From Accumulibacter sp003538495 (lineage in GTDB: Bacteria > Pseudomonadota > Gammaproteobacteria > Burkholderiales > Rhodocyclaceae): DNA of 64,000 nucleotides. The notes under the pieces are model-generated. The model made no database searches. It saw only the letters and a list, made by a program, of their open reading frames with translations, and had not been told where the DNA came from. Shown piece after piece: positions 54,132 to 63,464 of this stretch. How positions within the stretch are numbered: the stretch's first letter is position 1; every line of letters starts with the position of its first letter. The stretch is from assembly GCF_029255145.1 (NCBI RefSeq), contig NZ_JAPUVQ010000131.1, forward strand, positions 1 through 64,000, in the 5' to 3' direction. Both the position numbers and the translations under genes were made by a program.

Positions 54132-56870
54132 GTGACCGATCGCCAGCATCTCGCCAGCTGGAGTCTGGACCTTGACCGGGCGCGCTTTGCGCAGGCGCTG
54201 GCGGCGCTCGGCGCCCTGCTCGCCGCCGGCTGGCGCCCGGCGCCGGGCAGCGGCAGCCGATCGGCTCCCGCGCCCTCGCCCGCGTTCGCGGTCGCGGCAA
54301 CGATCAGCGCCGCCCTGCTGGCGGCGCGCCGGGAGGACGGGCGCCTCGCCTGGCAGGCGCCCGGCGCGCGCACGCCCGGCGGGCTGCCCGCCGCCTCGGT
54401 GCTGGCCGACGCCTGGTCGGCGTTGCTCGGCGAAGCCTCCGGCAACCTGCGCATCGCGGTACGCAGTCGCTCGCGGCGCTGGCGGACGCTGCTGCCCTGG
54501 TTGCAGGCCTTGCAGGAACCGGCGGTCGGCGCCAGCAGCGTCTTTGTCGCCGACGCCTTCGCCGGCGACGGGCGAATCGATTGGCAACTGCCGCTGCAAC
54601 TCGGCGTTCTACCCGATGATCCCCTTGCCGAGGCCTTTTCACGGTTTCAGCCGGCACCGCCGGAATCCTCGGAACCGTCGCGGTATCGCTTCGGCGTCGC
54701 CGGCCGCAGCCGTCCGCGCCTGGAAATCCTGGTGTTCAGCGGCTCGCTGCGGCAGACCGCGAGCCGCCTGTTGAGCCGGCGTTCGCCGAGCCACGCCGCG
54801 CTGGTGCTGCTGTTGGGCGGTCTGGACGCCGACGGCGACGCGCTCGAACCGCTGCTGCGCATCGTCGCCGACGAGTTGTCGGCCGAGGGCGTGGTTTGCG
54901 TCACGCCGGTCAGGAATTCGGGCGGCGATGGCCATCATGGCGACCATTGGAGTATCGCCGCCATGCGCCGCCTGGCCGACGAACTCACGCACCGCCGCCC
55001 GCTGGACTGCGCCCTGGCCGAGGTCTTCGGTACCACCGTAACGGCTTTCCTGGGCGGCGACCTGCTGCGCCTGAGCCGCCTGTCGCAAGCGGCCGACGCG
55101 CCAGCCAGCAGCAGGCGCTCGCTCCCCGAGCAGGCCGCGCCAGCAGCGCGCCCGTGCCAGCCCGGGGCCAAACCAGGGGCCGCCGAGTCGCGCTTCATCC
55201 AGCACGGCTTCTGGCGCCGGCACGACGGGCGACTGGTCGAGGAGCGGCAACGGCTGCTGCTCGGCGTGCCGGTGCTGCTGCGGCTGCGGATCGGCCCGCC
55301 GGACGCCCGATGGCAGTCGGCACCGGCGCCGTTTCCGGCGCATGAACTACCGCGCCAGCAGCGGCGGCATCGGCTGCAGGTGGTCTTTCACGAACCGGCG
55401 CAACTTGACCGGCCGCTGCTCGGCGAGCTGTTGCTGCCGCGAAGCGGGCCCAGCAGCGTCGCCGAGCTGGTATTCACGCCGCGCGCGGGCGGCGATTTCG
55501 CCGGGCGGATCAGCGTCCTGCACCGCGGCCGGGTGCTGCAGACGGTACTGATCCACACCCGCGTCGCCGAACCCGGCGAAACCGTCGATGCGCAACAGAC
55601 GATCAGCCAAAGCCTCGAAGCGTGCGTTCGCCGGAACTGGGGCGAGCTCGGGTCGCGGCGGCGCTTTGACGCCTCGTTCATCCTCAACCACAGCCATGAC
55701 CAGCGGCCGCTGCTCACCGGCATCGCCGGCAAGCGCGCCTGGGCCAAGGACCTCAGCGGCATCGACGAGCCGATCGCCAGCATCAATCAGCTGCTCTCCA
55801 ACGTCGCGCACAGCGTCGCCGACTACAGCGGCGGACTGACCGAAGGCGACAACCTGAAGCTGTTCATCGAGCTCGCGCGCCTCGGCGCCGACCTCTACTC
55901 GAGCCTGGTGATCGACAACCTGCAGCCCTTGCAGCGCGAAGGGATGGACGTCGACCAGGAGACCCACATCCAGATCGTCAGCACCCGTGCCGACGCGGTG
56001 GTGCCCTTCGAGTTCATCTACCAGTACCAGCCGCCCGACGACGACCCGGGTGTCGGCTTCTGCCCGAAGGCGCTCAAGGCGCTCGAAGACGGCGCCTGCC
56101 CGGCCGGCTGCGCCGGCCTGCAGGACGCACGCCGGCACGTCTGTCCGATGGGTTTCTGGGGTCTGCGCAAGGTCATCGAACGGCACGTCTACAACCCGGC
56201 GGTCGAAGTCCCCGACCAGGCCGAGGTGATCGTCCAGGCCGAACCGGCCGGCGACCGCGTCCGCCTGCAGCTCGACCAGTCCGCGCTGGTGGCCTACAGC
56301 CAGGAAGTGCCGGCGGCCGCAGTCGACCCGCTGCTCGCTTCGCTGCGCAGCCAGCTGCACGGCGAGGTCGAGGTGGCGGCAAACTGGGAGCAGTGGAAAC
56401 AGGCGGTCACCGGCAGGCAGCCGACGCTGCTGGTCGCTTTCCCGCACAACTCCGGAGAGCGGCAGGAGATCGCTCTGGAGGTCGGCGGCGTGGCCTTCAA
56501 GACGCTGCGTCTGCCACCCGAGTACGTCCACGTCGAGGGCGCTCCCTACCCCCTGCTGCTGCTGCTCGGCTGCGACACCGCCAGCACCGCGCAGCAGTAC
56601 GCCAACCATATCCGCTACTTCAGGCAGGCCGGCGCGGCGGCGATCGTGTCGACCATTGCCACGGTCTTCGGTCCGCACGCGGTCAAGGTCGGCGAGAAAC
56701 TGCTGCAGACGCTGCTGGCGATCCAGCGGCAATCGACGCTCGACGCGCAGGCCGACGCAGCGCCGTGCCTCGGCGAAGCGCTGCGCGAAGCCAAACGCCA
56801 GGCGCTGCGCGCCAGCCTGCCGATGGCCCTGTGCGTCGTCGCTTTCGGTGACGCCGACTGGCGGCTTTGA
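54132..56870 (+). CDS. Large protein with a diverged CHAT-like C-terminal domain
   Basis: A 912-residue soluble protein from GTG 54132. The N-terminal about 330 residues are Ala/Arg-rich without a recognised fold. A beta-rich middle (about 370-500) precedes a C-terminal region (about 570-912) laid out like CHAT: VVPFEFIYQYQ in place of the LPWEL motif, His772 in LLVAFPHNSGERQE, Cys814 in LLLLGCDTAS, and a closing FFRQAGAAAIVSTIATVFG-like helix (YFRQAGAAAIVST). A Cys-rich insert (GFCPKALKALEDGACPAGC, HVCPMGFWGL) resembles a metal site. The dyad is intact, so protease activity is possible, though the fit to CHAT is weak. The MBL-fold gene follows after 13 bases. Confidence 0.75.
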   Translation: MTDRQHLASWSLDLDRARFAQALAALGALLAAGWRPAPGSGSRSAPAPSPAFAVAATISAALLAARREDGRLAWQAPGARTPGGLPAASVLADAWSALLGEASGNLRIAVRSRSRRWRTLLPWLQALQEPAVGASSVFVADAFAGDGRIDWQLPLQLGVLPDDPLAEAFSRFQPAPPESSEPSRYRFGVAGRSRPRLEILVFSGSLRQTASRLLSRRSPSHAALVLLLGGLDADGDALEPLLRIVADELSAEGVVCVTPVRNSGGDGHHGDHWSIAAMRRLADELTHRRPLDCALAEVFGTTVTAFLGGDLLRLSRLSQAADAPASSRRSLPEQAAPAARPCQPGAKPGAAESRFIQHGFWRRHDGRLVEERQRLLLGVPVLLRLRIGPPDARWQSAPAPFPAHELPRQQRRHRLQVVFHEPAQLDRPLLGELLLPRSGPSSVAELVFTPRAGGDFAGRISVLHRGRVLQTVLIHTRVAEPGETVDAQQTISQSLEACVRRNWGELGSRRRFDASFILNHSHDQRPLLTGIAGKRAWAKDLSGIDEPIASINQLLSNVAHSVADYSGGLTEGDNLKLFIELARLGADLYSSLVIDNLQPLQREGMDVDQETHIQIVSTRADAVVPFEFIYQYQPPDDDPGVGFCPKALKALEDGACPAGCAGLQDARRHVCPMGFWGLRKVIERHVYNPAVEVPDQAEVIVQAEPAGDRVRLQLDQSALVAYSQEVPAAAVDPLLASLRSQLHGEVEVAANWEQWKQAVTGRQPTLLVAFPHNSGERQEIALEVGGVAFKTLRLPPEYVHVEGAPYPLLLLLGCDTASTAQQYANHIRYFRQAGAAAIVSTIATVFGPHAVKVGEKLLQTLLAIQRQSTLDAQADAAPCLGEALREAKRQALRASLPMALCVVAFGDADWRL

Positions 56871-56883
56871 CGGGAGACAGCTG

Positions 56884-57993
56884 ATGACTACCGATCAGTT
56901 CCTTCGCGTCGAAATGTTGCCGGCGCTGTACGGAGACTGCCTGCTGGTCGAATACGGCGACAGCGCGCGCAGCCGCCGCCTGCTGATCGACGGCGGCCCG
57001 ATTGCCACCTACCTCCATCTGGAGGCGCGCCTGAACGCCCTCCCCGCCGGCGACCGGCGCTTCGAACTGGTGGTCATCAGCCACGTGGACTGCGACCACG
57101 TCGAAGGGATCGTTCGCCTGCTCGCCAACCAGCCGCTGCCGATCCGCGTCATCGACCTGTGGTTCAACGGCTGGCGTCATCTGGTTGCCGGCGGGCATCT
57201 GCTGGGTGGCCAGCAGGGCGAGTTTCTCAGCGCGCTGATTGTCCGCCGTTTCGAGCAGGGCCAGTGGAACGGCGCTTTCGCCGGTCAGGCGGTGGTGGTC
57301 CCGGAACAGGGACCGCTACCCGAGCAGACCCTGGCCGGCGGCCTGCGGCTGACGCTGCTGTCGCCGACGCCGACGACCCTCGACACGATGCGCGAGGCGT
57401 GGCAGGCGGACCTCGGCGCGGCGATCGTCCCCGGCGACCTCGACGCGGCGTGGCGGCGCCTGGCGCAGCGCAAGGCTTATCTGCCCGGCCAGGGATTGCT
57501 CGGGACCACTCCCGAACTCGACACGCTGCTCGAACGCCAGCTGAAGGTCGACCGCGCCGCGGCCAATGGCAGTTCGATCGCCTTCCTCGCCGAGTTCGCC
57601 GGCAAGTCGTGTCTGTTTCTGGCCGACGCCCACCACCAGGTGATCGGCGAGTCGATCAAGCGCCTGCTGCGGCAACGCCGGCAGCCGCTGCTCCGGGTCG
57701 ACGCGGTGAAGCTCGCCCACCACGGCAGCGCCGGCAACATCAGCGACGAGTTGCTGGCGCTGATCGACTGCCCGCGCTTCCTGATCAGCACCAACGGCAG
57801 CCGCTTCCGGCACCCGGACGCCGAAGCGATGCAGCGGATCATCGCCCGCTCGCTCCACCAGCCGCCGACACTGTGCTTCAACTACGACAGCAAGACCACC
57901 CGCCCGTGGGCCTCGGCCGAATTGCAGAAGCAGCTGAATTACCGTGCCGAATACAACCCGCGTCCGGATGCGCCGTACCTGGTCGAACTTTGA
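56884..57993 (+). CDS. Metallo-beta-lactamase-fold protein
   Basis: A 369-residue MBL-fold hydrolase, ComEC/Rec2-C-like. The metal motif is HVDCDH (H67, D69, D71, H72), where the second His of the usual HxHxDH is Asp. Later ligands are in FLADAHHQVIGES and KLAHHGSAGN, and the C-terminal HGSxxN and NGSRFRHPDAEAM resemble DNA/RNA-active MBL proteins. Substrate unknown; a nuclease or phosphodiesterase is plausible. ATG 56884 lies 13 bases after the CHAT-like gene's stop, so the two form an operon. Confidence 0.88.
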   Translation: MTTDQFLRVEMLPALYGDCLLVEYGDSARSRRLLIDGGPIATYLHLEARLNALPAGDRRFELVVISHVDCDHVEGIVRLLANQPLPIRVIDLWFNGWRHLVAGGHLLGGQQGEFLSALIVRRFEQGQWNGAFAGQAVVVPEQGPLPEQTLAGGLRLTLLSPTPTTLDTMREAWQADLGAAIVPGDLDAAWRRLAQRKAYLPGQGLLGTTPELDTLLERQLKVDRAAANGSSIAFLAEFAGKSCLFLADAHHQVIGESIKRLLRQRRQPLLRVDAVKLAHHGSAGNISDELLALIDCPRFLISTNGSRFRHPDAEAMQRIIARSLHQPPTLCFNYDSKTTRPWASAELQKQLNYRAEYNPRPDAPYLVEL

Positions 57994-58099
57994 CGCCCGG
58001 CGCAGGAACGTCGGGCCGGCGTGCGAAAAGCCACGCTCGCGGCATGGCCCGCGTTGTATTCTGAAATGATCAGGCTGGTGAGGCCTCGGAGGTCAATCG

Positions 58100-61084
58100 G
58101 TGACAGATGAACAGGCAAGCGCAGGGCAACTCGCCGGGCCGCCGCCGGCAAACGCGTCCGCGGCGTCGCCCGAGTGCCGCCGCCCCGAGCACTTGCCGAT
58201 CGTCGGCATCGGCGCCTCGGCTGGTGGCCTCGAGGCCTACGAGGCATTCTTCCGCCAGCTGCCGCCCGACAGCGGTTTCGCCTTCGTGCTGGTGCCGCAC
58301 CTCGACCCGGACCACGCCAGCCTGCTCACCGAGATCCTGCAGCGCTCGACAGCGATGCCGGTGGTCGAGGCCGCAGACCAACTGACGGTGGCTGCCGATA
58401 CGGTCTACGTCATCCCGCCCAACCGCGAGATGGCGATCCGCAACGGTCAGCTGTGCGTCTCCATACCCGCGTCGCCGCGCGGCCTGCGGATGCCGATCGA
58501 TGCTTTCCTGCGCTCGCTGGCCGACGACCAGGGCGACCGGGCGATCGGCATCGTCCTTTCGGGCACCGGCACCGACGGCACCCTCGGGCTGCGGGCGATC
58601 CATTGCGTCGGCGGCATCACGCTGGTCCAGGAGCCGGCGTCGGCAAAATTCCCCGGCATGCCGGAGAGCGCGATCGGCGCCGGTTACGCCACCTGTGTGC
58701 TGCCGGTCGCCGACATGGCGAGCGTGCTGCTGGCCGGGGTGTGCCAGTCAGTCTCGCACCAGCGGTCGCCAGCGATCCGTGCGGCGACCGGGACCACAGA
58801 GGCCACCGAGGCCGAGCTCGACGCGGTGTTGAAGCTGCTGTACGCCGCCACCGGTCACGATTTCTCGCTCTACAAGAAGGGCACCATCGGCCGGCGCATT
58901 GCGCGACGCATGCTGCGGCAGCAACTGTGCCGCGTCGACGACTACCTCGACTACCTCGGAGCACATCCCGACGAGGCACAGGCCCTGTTCAAGGACCTGC
59001 TGATCAATGTCAGCAGTTTCTTTCGTGACCCGGAAGCCTTCGCGCTTCTCGGACAGCAGATCCTGCCGCAGTTGCTCGCCGACAAACCGGCGGACTACGT
59101 GCTCCGCATCTGGGTGGCCGGCTGCGCTTCGGGTGAAGAGGCGTACTCGATTGCCATCCAGGTGCGCGAATTCATGGACCAGACGCAACAGGCGTTCAAG
59201 GTCCAGATCTACGGCACCGACCTCGACGAGGAGTCGATCGCCGTGGCCCGCGCTGGATTCTATCCGCCGAACGTCGCCGCCGACCTTACGCCGCAACGCC
59301 TGCAGCGCTTCTTCCTCCGCGAGGACGCCGGCTACCGGATCAAGAAGGAAATTCGCGAGATGCTGGTGTTCGCGGTCCAGGACGTGATCAAGGATCCACC
59401 GTTCACCAGGCTGGACCTGATCAGTTGCCGTAACGTGATGATCTACCTTGAGCCGGAAGCGCAAGACCGCCTGGTTCCGTCGCTGCACTACGCGCTGCGG
59501 CCGCAGGGCGTGCTGTTCCTGTCGCCGGCGGAGAGTCTCGACAGCTATTCCAAGCTGTTCGCGCCGGTGAACCGCAAGTGGCGCTTCTACCGGGCGATCG
59601 GCACCGCGGCTTCGACCTCCGCCTGGATGATCGGCGGCCTCGGCTTGCCCGGCGGGCACCCTGGCAAACCGGACGACGGCCTGGCCAGGAAAGCCAGGCA
59701 AGGCAGTATCGCCGACCTGACCCGGCGGGCGCTGCTGCAGTCCTTCGCGCCGGCGTCCGTGGTCACCGACGCCACCGGCAACATCGTCTTCGTGCACGGC
59801 GACACCGGCCGATTCCTGCGCCCGGCGCCGGGACGGGCAACGCTCAACGTCGTCGATATGGCCGTCGATGGCCTGCAAGCCGAACTGCGCAGAGCCCTGG
59901 GCAGTGCTTCCGGGCAGGGCGTCACGACCAGTGGGCGCCAGGTGCCGGTACGCATCAGCGGCGACCTCCGGACGGTCCGCCTCAGCGTGCGTCCGCTGGC
60001 CAGCCCGGACACCAGTCAACAACTCGTGCTGGTAAGTTTCCAGGATGTCGCAGCAAGCGCGGCCAGTGAACCGGCCGCACCGGCGCTCGACAAGACAAGC
60101 CCCGCGCTGCGCCGGGTCGAAGAACTCGAGCGCGACCTCGCGCAGACCTGGGAAAACCTGCAGACGACGATCGAACGGCAACAGGTCACCAACGAAGAAC
60201 TGATGTCGACCAACGAGGAACTGCAATCGACCAACGAGGAACTGCAGTCGACCATCGAGGAGCTGGAAACGTCCAAAGAGGAACTGCAGTCGATCAATGA
60301 AGAACTGGTGACCGTGAACGGCGAGTTGCAGGCCAACATCGAACACCTGGCAAGCACGCAGAGCGACCTGAAGAATCTGCTCGACAACCTCAGCAGCGGC
60401 CTGATCTTTCTCGACCGGCAACTGCTGGTCCGCCGCTTCACACCCGCGTCGACCGACCTCTATCGCCTGCTGGCCAGCGACATCGGCCGCCCCCTGGCCG
60501 ATATCAATCCGTGTTTCGACGGCCCGGACCTGCTGGGCGACGCCCGAACGGTACTGGCTACGCAACAGCCGGCCGAGCGCGAACTGCGCTGCGTCGATGG
60601 CCACCACTACCAAGCGCGCCTCAAGCCTTATCGCACACCGGATGACGACGTGGATGGGGTGGTGATCACCTTCACCGACATCAGCGCGCACGTCGCCAGC
60701 GAAGCCCGCGCGCACGCCTCCCAGATCTTCGCCGAAATCGTCGATACGGTACGCGAACCCTTGCTGGTACTCGATGGCGATCTGGTCGTCGTCGCCACCA
60801 GCCGCTCGTTTTACCGGCGCTTTCAGAGCAGCAGTCAGGAGACCATCGGCTGCCGGCTGTACGATCTTGGCGACCGGCAGTGGGATATCCCCGCCTTGCG
60901 CGCGCTGCTGGGCGAGGTCCTGCCGCGCGACCAGATCGTCAACGCGTTCCTCGTCGAGGCCGACTTTCCCCGCGTCGGCCACCTGCAACTGCTGCTCAAC
61001 GCCCGCCGCGTCGCCGGCGAGACGGCATTGATCCTGCTGGCCATGGAAGAAGTGCCCAGCGCCCGGACAGACCCCGGCGTTTGA
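58100..61084 (+). CDS. CheB-CheR-PAS chemotaxis-type sensor
   Basis: A 994-residue protein from GTG 58100 (ggagg at 58088-58092). CheB methylesterase domain (about 32-215): catalytic Ser40 in GIGASAGGLEA, His in VPHLDPDH, Asp in SGTGTDGTLGL. CheR methyltransferase domain (about 245-500): LLINVSSFFRDPEAF, VWVAGCASGEEAYSIA, SCRNVMIYLEPEAQ. Then a link with a PAS-like region, a striking heptad coil of repeated NEELQST-type units (about 680-745), and PAS domains (about 750-870 and 875-980). No kinase domain follows in this protein. Such proteins feed sensory input to a separate regulator. It begins 107 bases after the MBL gene on the same strand. Confidence 0.93.
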   Translation: MTDEQASAGQLAGPPPANASAASPECRRPEHLPIVGIGASAGGLEAYEAFFRQLPPDSGFAFVLVPHLDPDHASLLTEILQRSTAMPVVEAADQLTVAADTVYVIPPNREMAIRNGQLCVSIPASPRGLRMPIDAFLRSLADDQGDRAIGIVLSGTGTDGTLGLRAIHCVGGITLVQEPASAKFPGMPESAIGAGYATCVLPVADMASVLLAGVCQSVSHQRSPAIRAATGTTEATEAELDAVLKLLYAATGHDFSLYKKGTIGRRIARRMLRQQLCRVDDYLDYLGAHPDEAQALFKDLLINVSSFFRDPEAFALLGQQILPQLLADKPADYVLRIWVAGCASGEEAYSIAIQVREFMDQTQQAFKVQIYGTDLDEESIAVARAGFYPPNVAADLTPQRLQRFFLREDAGYRIKKEIREMLVFAVQDVIKDPPFTRLDLISCRNVMIYLEPEAQDRLVPSLHYALRPQGVLFLSPAESLDSYSKLFAPVNRKWRFYRAIGTAASTSAWMIGGLGLPGGHPGKPDDGLARKARQGSIADLTRRALLQSFAPASVVTDATGNIVFVHGDTGRFLRPAPGRATLNVVDMAVDGLQAELRRALGSASGQGVTTSGRQVPVRISGDLRTVRLSVRPLASPDTSQQLVLVSFQDVAASAASEPAAPALDKTSPALRRVEELERDLAQTWENLQTTIERQQVTNEELMSTNEELQSTNEELQSTIEELETSKEELQSINEELVTVNGELQANIEHLASTQSDLKNLLDNLSSGLIFLDRQLLVRRFTPASTDLYRLLASDIGRPLADINPCFDGPDLLGDARTVLATQQPAERELRCVDGHHYQARLKPYRTPDDDVDGVVITFTDISAHVASEARAHASQIFAEIVDTVREPLLVLDGDLVVVATSRSFYRRFQSSSQETIGCRLYDLGDRQWDIPALRALLGEVLPRDQIVNAFLVEADFPRVGHLQLLLNARRVAGETALILLAMEEVPSARTDPGV

Positions 61085-61155
61085 ACGCTGCGTTGCGCAC
61101 CGTCATCGTCGCGTCGGCGCGGCCATCGTGCCCGAACCGCCGAAGACCCGGCGCT

Positions 61156-62514
61156 TCACTGCTCAGCCGCCGGCCAAGCAGACGCCTTCGGCGACAACGG
61201 CAGCCAGACCCGGAAGCAGCTCCCTTCGCCAGGCGCGCTGCGCACCTCGATGCGCCCGCCGTGCCGACTGACGATCCCCCACGCCGACGCGAGGCCGAGT
61301 CCGGTGCCGGCGCCGATCGGTCGCGTGCTGAAGAACGGATCGAAGATGCGCTGCAGGTTTTCGGGCGCGATCCCCTCCCCGTTATCTTCGATTTCGATCC
61401 ACAGTTGATCGCCCGTACGGCCGGTGCGCAGGAAGATCTGTCCAGGCCGGGCGCCGTCCATCGACTGCATGGCATTGACCAGCAGGTTCATGAACACCCG
61501 GTTGAGCTGACTCGGACAACAGTGCAGCTCCGGCAACACACCGTACTCACGAACCACTTCGGCGGTTTGGCGAAGCTCGTGACAGGCCACGTTGAGGGTG
61601 CTCTCGATACACGCGTGCAGGTCGACGACCTGCCATTCGGACTCGTTGATTCGGGAAAAATCCTTCAGGTCGCGCACGATTCGCGCCACGCGCGCGACGC
61701 CATCGGCCGATTCGCTGACCAGAGTGCCGGCATCCTCGCGCACGAAATCGATGTCACAGCGCTCGCGCACAGCGAGGATTGACTTCAGGACCGAAGCGTC
61801 ACAGCCGATCAGACCTTCGGCAGCGGCGTAGGCATCGATCACCGCCAGCAGGTCCGCGACATAGCGGCCGAGAGTCGTCAGGTTGGACGCGACGAAGCCC
61901 AGCGGATTGTTGATCTCGTGCGCGACACCAGCCGCGAGCTGGCCGACCGAAGCAAGCTGCGCGGATTGAAGCAGGTGCGCCTGCGCGCTTGCCAATTCCT
62001 GCAGCAAGCGCTTCTGCTCGGCTTTTTCGCGGGCCAACTCCCGATTGGCGCGAGTCAGGGCGCGCTGCTGGTTGGCCAGCTCGTCATTGAGGCGCATGAC
62101 CGCGGCGAACAGGCGCTGATGCTCGTGCACGTCATGCTCGGCGACCAGCCCGAGATGATCGTTGTGCCGAAAGACCCTGCTCAATAGCGAATGCGGCTCG
62201 CCGAGCTGGTCAACAAAAGTGATCAGGCCGCGGTAGACAGCTTCGCCGGGGGCGGCGCGGGAGGCCGTTGCGGCCAGCTCCGCGAAAGTCGGATTGACGA
62301 GGTAGCGGGCGACATCGTCCACCGTGCTGCCTGGCGGGCGCTGGAGCAGCACGTAGAAACCGTCGTTGGCCGAGAGCACCTCGCCCGACAGACTGATTTC
62401 CGCCAGCGCGACGGACTGCAGCGACTGCAACCATGGCACGGGTACGGCCCAGGTGCCCTGCCCCACGCCACGCTGCTCGCCGGCTTCCTCGTCGCCTCCC
62501 CCGCGGTGGCTCAT
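61156..62514 (-). CDS. PAS-like sensor histidine kinase
   Basis: A 452-residue cytoplasmic kinase: an N-terminal PAS-like sensor (about 25-130), a coiled linker, HisKA with His in GVAHEINNPLGFVASN and HATPase_c (NLLVNAMQSMD, DNGEGI, GAGTGLGLASAWGI). The catalytic half is closely similar to that of the kinase at 52066-53757, so the two are paralogues. The start overlaps the stop of the GGDEF gene by 4 bases (ATGA), so translation is coupled. Confidence 0.9.
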   Translation of the reverse strand: MSHRGGGDEEAGEQRGVGQGTWAVPVPWLQSLQSVALAEISLSGEVLSANDGFYVLLQRPPGSTVDDVARYLVNPTFAELAATASRAAPGEAVYRGLITFVDQLGEPHSLLSRVFRHNDHLGLVAEHDVHEHQRLFAAVMRLNDELANQQRALTRANRELAREKAEQKRLLQELASAQAHLLQSAQLASVGQLAAGVAHEINNPLGFVASNLTTLGRYVADLLAVIDAYAAAEGLIGCDASVLKSILAVRERCDIDFVREDAGTLVSESADGVARVARIVRDLKDFSRINESEWQVVDLHACIESTLNVACHELRQTAEVVREYGVLPELHCCPSQLNRVFMNLLVNAMQSMDGARPGQIFLRTGRTGDQLWIEIEDNGEGIAPENLQRIFDPFFSTRPIGAGTGLGLASAWGIVSRHGGRIEVRSAPGEGSCFRVWLPLSPKASAWPAAEQ

Positions 62515-63455
62515 GGCGCGGCGCCACCGCGATCGTCTGCCGCCGCGCTGACGACGCGGTTGCGGCCACCCTGCTTGGCCCGATACAGCGCCGCATCGGC
62601 GCGCGCCAGCAGGCTACCGCCGTTCTCGCCGGGAGCCAGAACGGCCACCCCAAGGCTGGCAGTGACGCCGGGCAGCTTGGCCATCGCTCGGCCGGCCACC
62701 GCCTGCCGCAGGCGCTCGGCCGCCTGTTCGGCCTGGAGCGCGGTGGCGCCAGGCATCAATACGACGAACTCCTCACCGCCGAGGCGTGCAACGGTGTCGG
62801 ACTGGCGCCGGCAGGCGCGCAACAGCGCGCCGACTTCCTGCAGCACCTGGTCGCCGGCTTCGTGCCCCCAACCGTCATTGACCCGCTTGAAATGGTCGAT
62901 GTCGAGAATGATCAGCGCCAGGGGTTGCTGGTAGCGCTGCGCTCTTTCGCATTCGGCGGCCAGATTCTCGTCGAGATGGCGACGATTGCCGACACCGGTC
63001 AAAGCGTCGGTGAGCGAAAGCTCGCGGATCGCCGCTTCCCGTCTGGCCAGTTCGCGGTTGGCACGGATCAGGTCGCGATGCGCCGCGTCGAGCGCGCTGT
63101 TCAGTTCCAGCATCAGCACCGAGCTGCGTTCGAATTCGTCGATATCGTAGCCGGCGACCACCAGCATCCCGCCGTCACTGGCGAACACCGTCCCGGTGAG
63201 CGTGCGCATCACGCCGCCATGCATGTCACCCAGCGTCAGGCGCCCCCGATGGACTACCCACCGGGCATCGGGCAGGACCCGCGCGAGCGCGTCGAGGCGC
63301 GGCTGGGAGAACAGGTCCCAGGCCGCGTGCCCTTGATCGGCGCAGACCCGCAGCAAGCCTGCGTTGCCGTACAGCAGTGCGCCACCCGCGCCAAAGCGCG
63401 CGATGACCACCGCCTCCAGCGAATCCAATACTTCCGGCATTTCGGGTAGCGGCAC
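62511..63455 (-). CDS. PAS-like GGDEF diguanylate cyclase
   Basis: A 314-residue protein: an N-terminal sensor of PAS-like size (about 10-130), a coil, and a GGDEF domain (about 145-305) with active site GGEEF in ARLGGEEFVVLM. An RxxD inhibitory site (RQSD) lies five residues ahead of it, so c-di-GMP synthesis with product inhibition is expected. It is cotranslated with the following histidine kinase and follows the B12-binding gene by 9 bases. Confidence 0.92.
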   Translation of the reverse strand: MPLPEMPEVLDSLEAVVIARFGAGGALLYGNAGLLRVCADQGHAAWDLFSQPRLDALARVLPDARWVVHRGRLTLGDMHGGVMRTLTGTVFASDGGMLVVAGYDIDEFERSSVLMLELNSALDAAHRDLIRANRELARREAAIRELSLTDALTGVGNRRHLDENLAAECERAQRYQQPLALIILDIDHFKRVNDGWGHEAGDQVLQEVGALLRACRRQSDTVARLGGEEFVVLMPGATALQAEQAAERLRQAVAGRAMAKLPGVTASLGVAVLAPGENGGSLLARADAALYRAKQGGRNRVVSAAADDRGGAAP

Positions 63456-63464
63456 CGGCGAAGC

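Noticed and set aside
60180..60340. Short tandem DNA repeat resembling a CRISPR or satellite
   Set aside because: It is the coding sequence for heptad repeats (NEELQST type) of the CheB-CheR-PAS protein's coiled coil, with no unique spacers.
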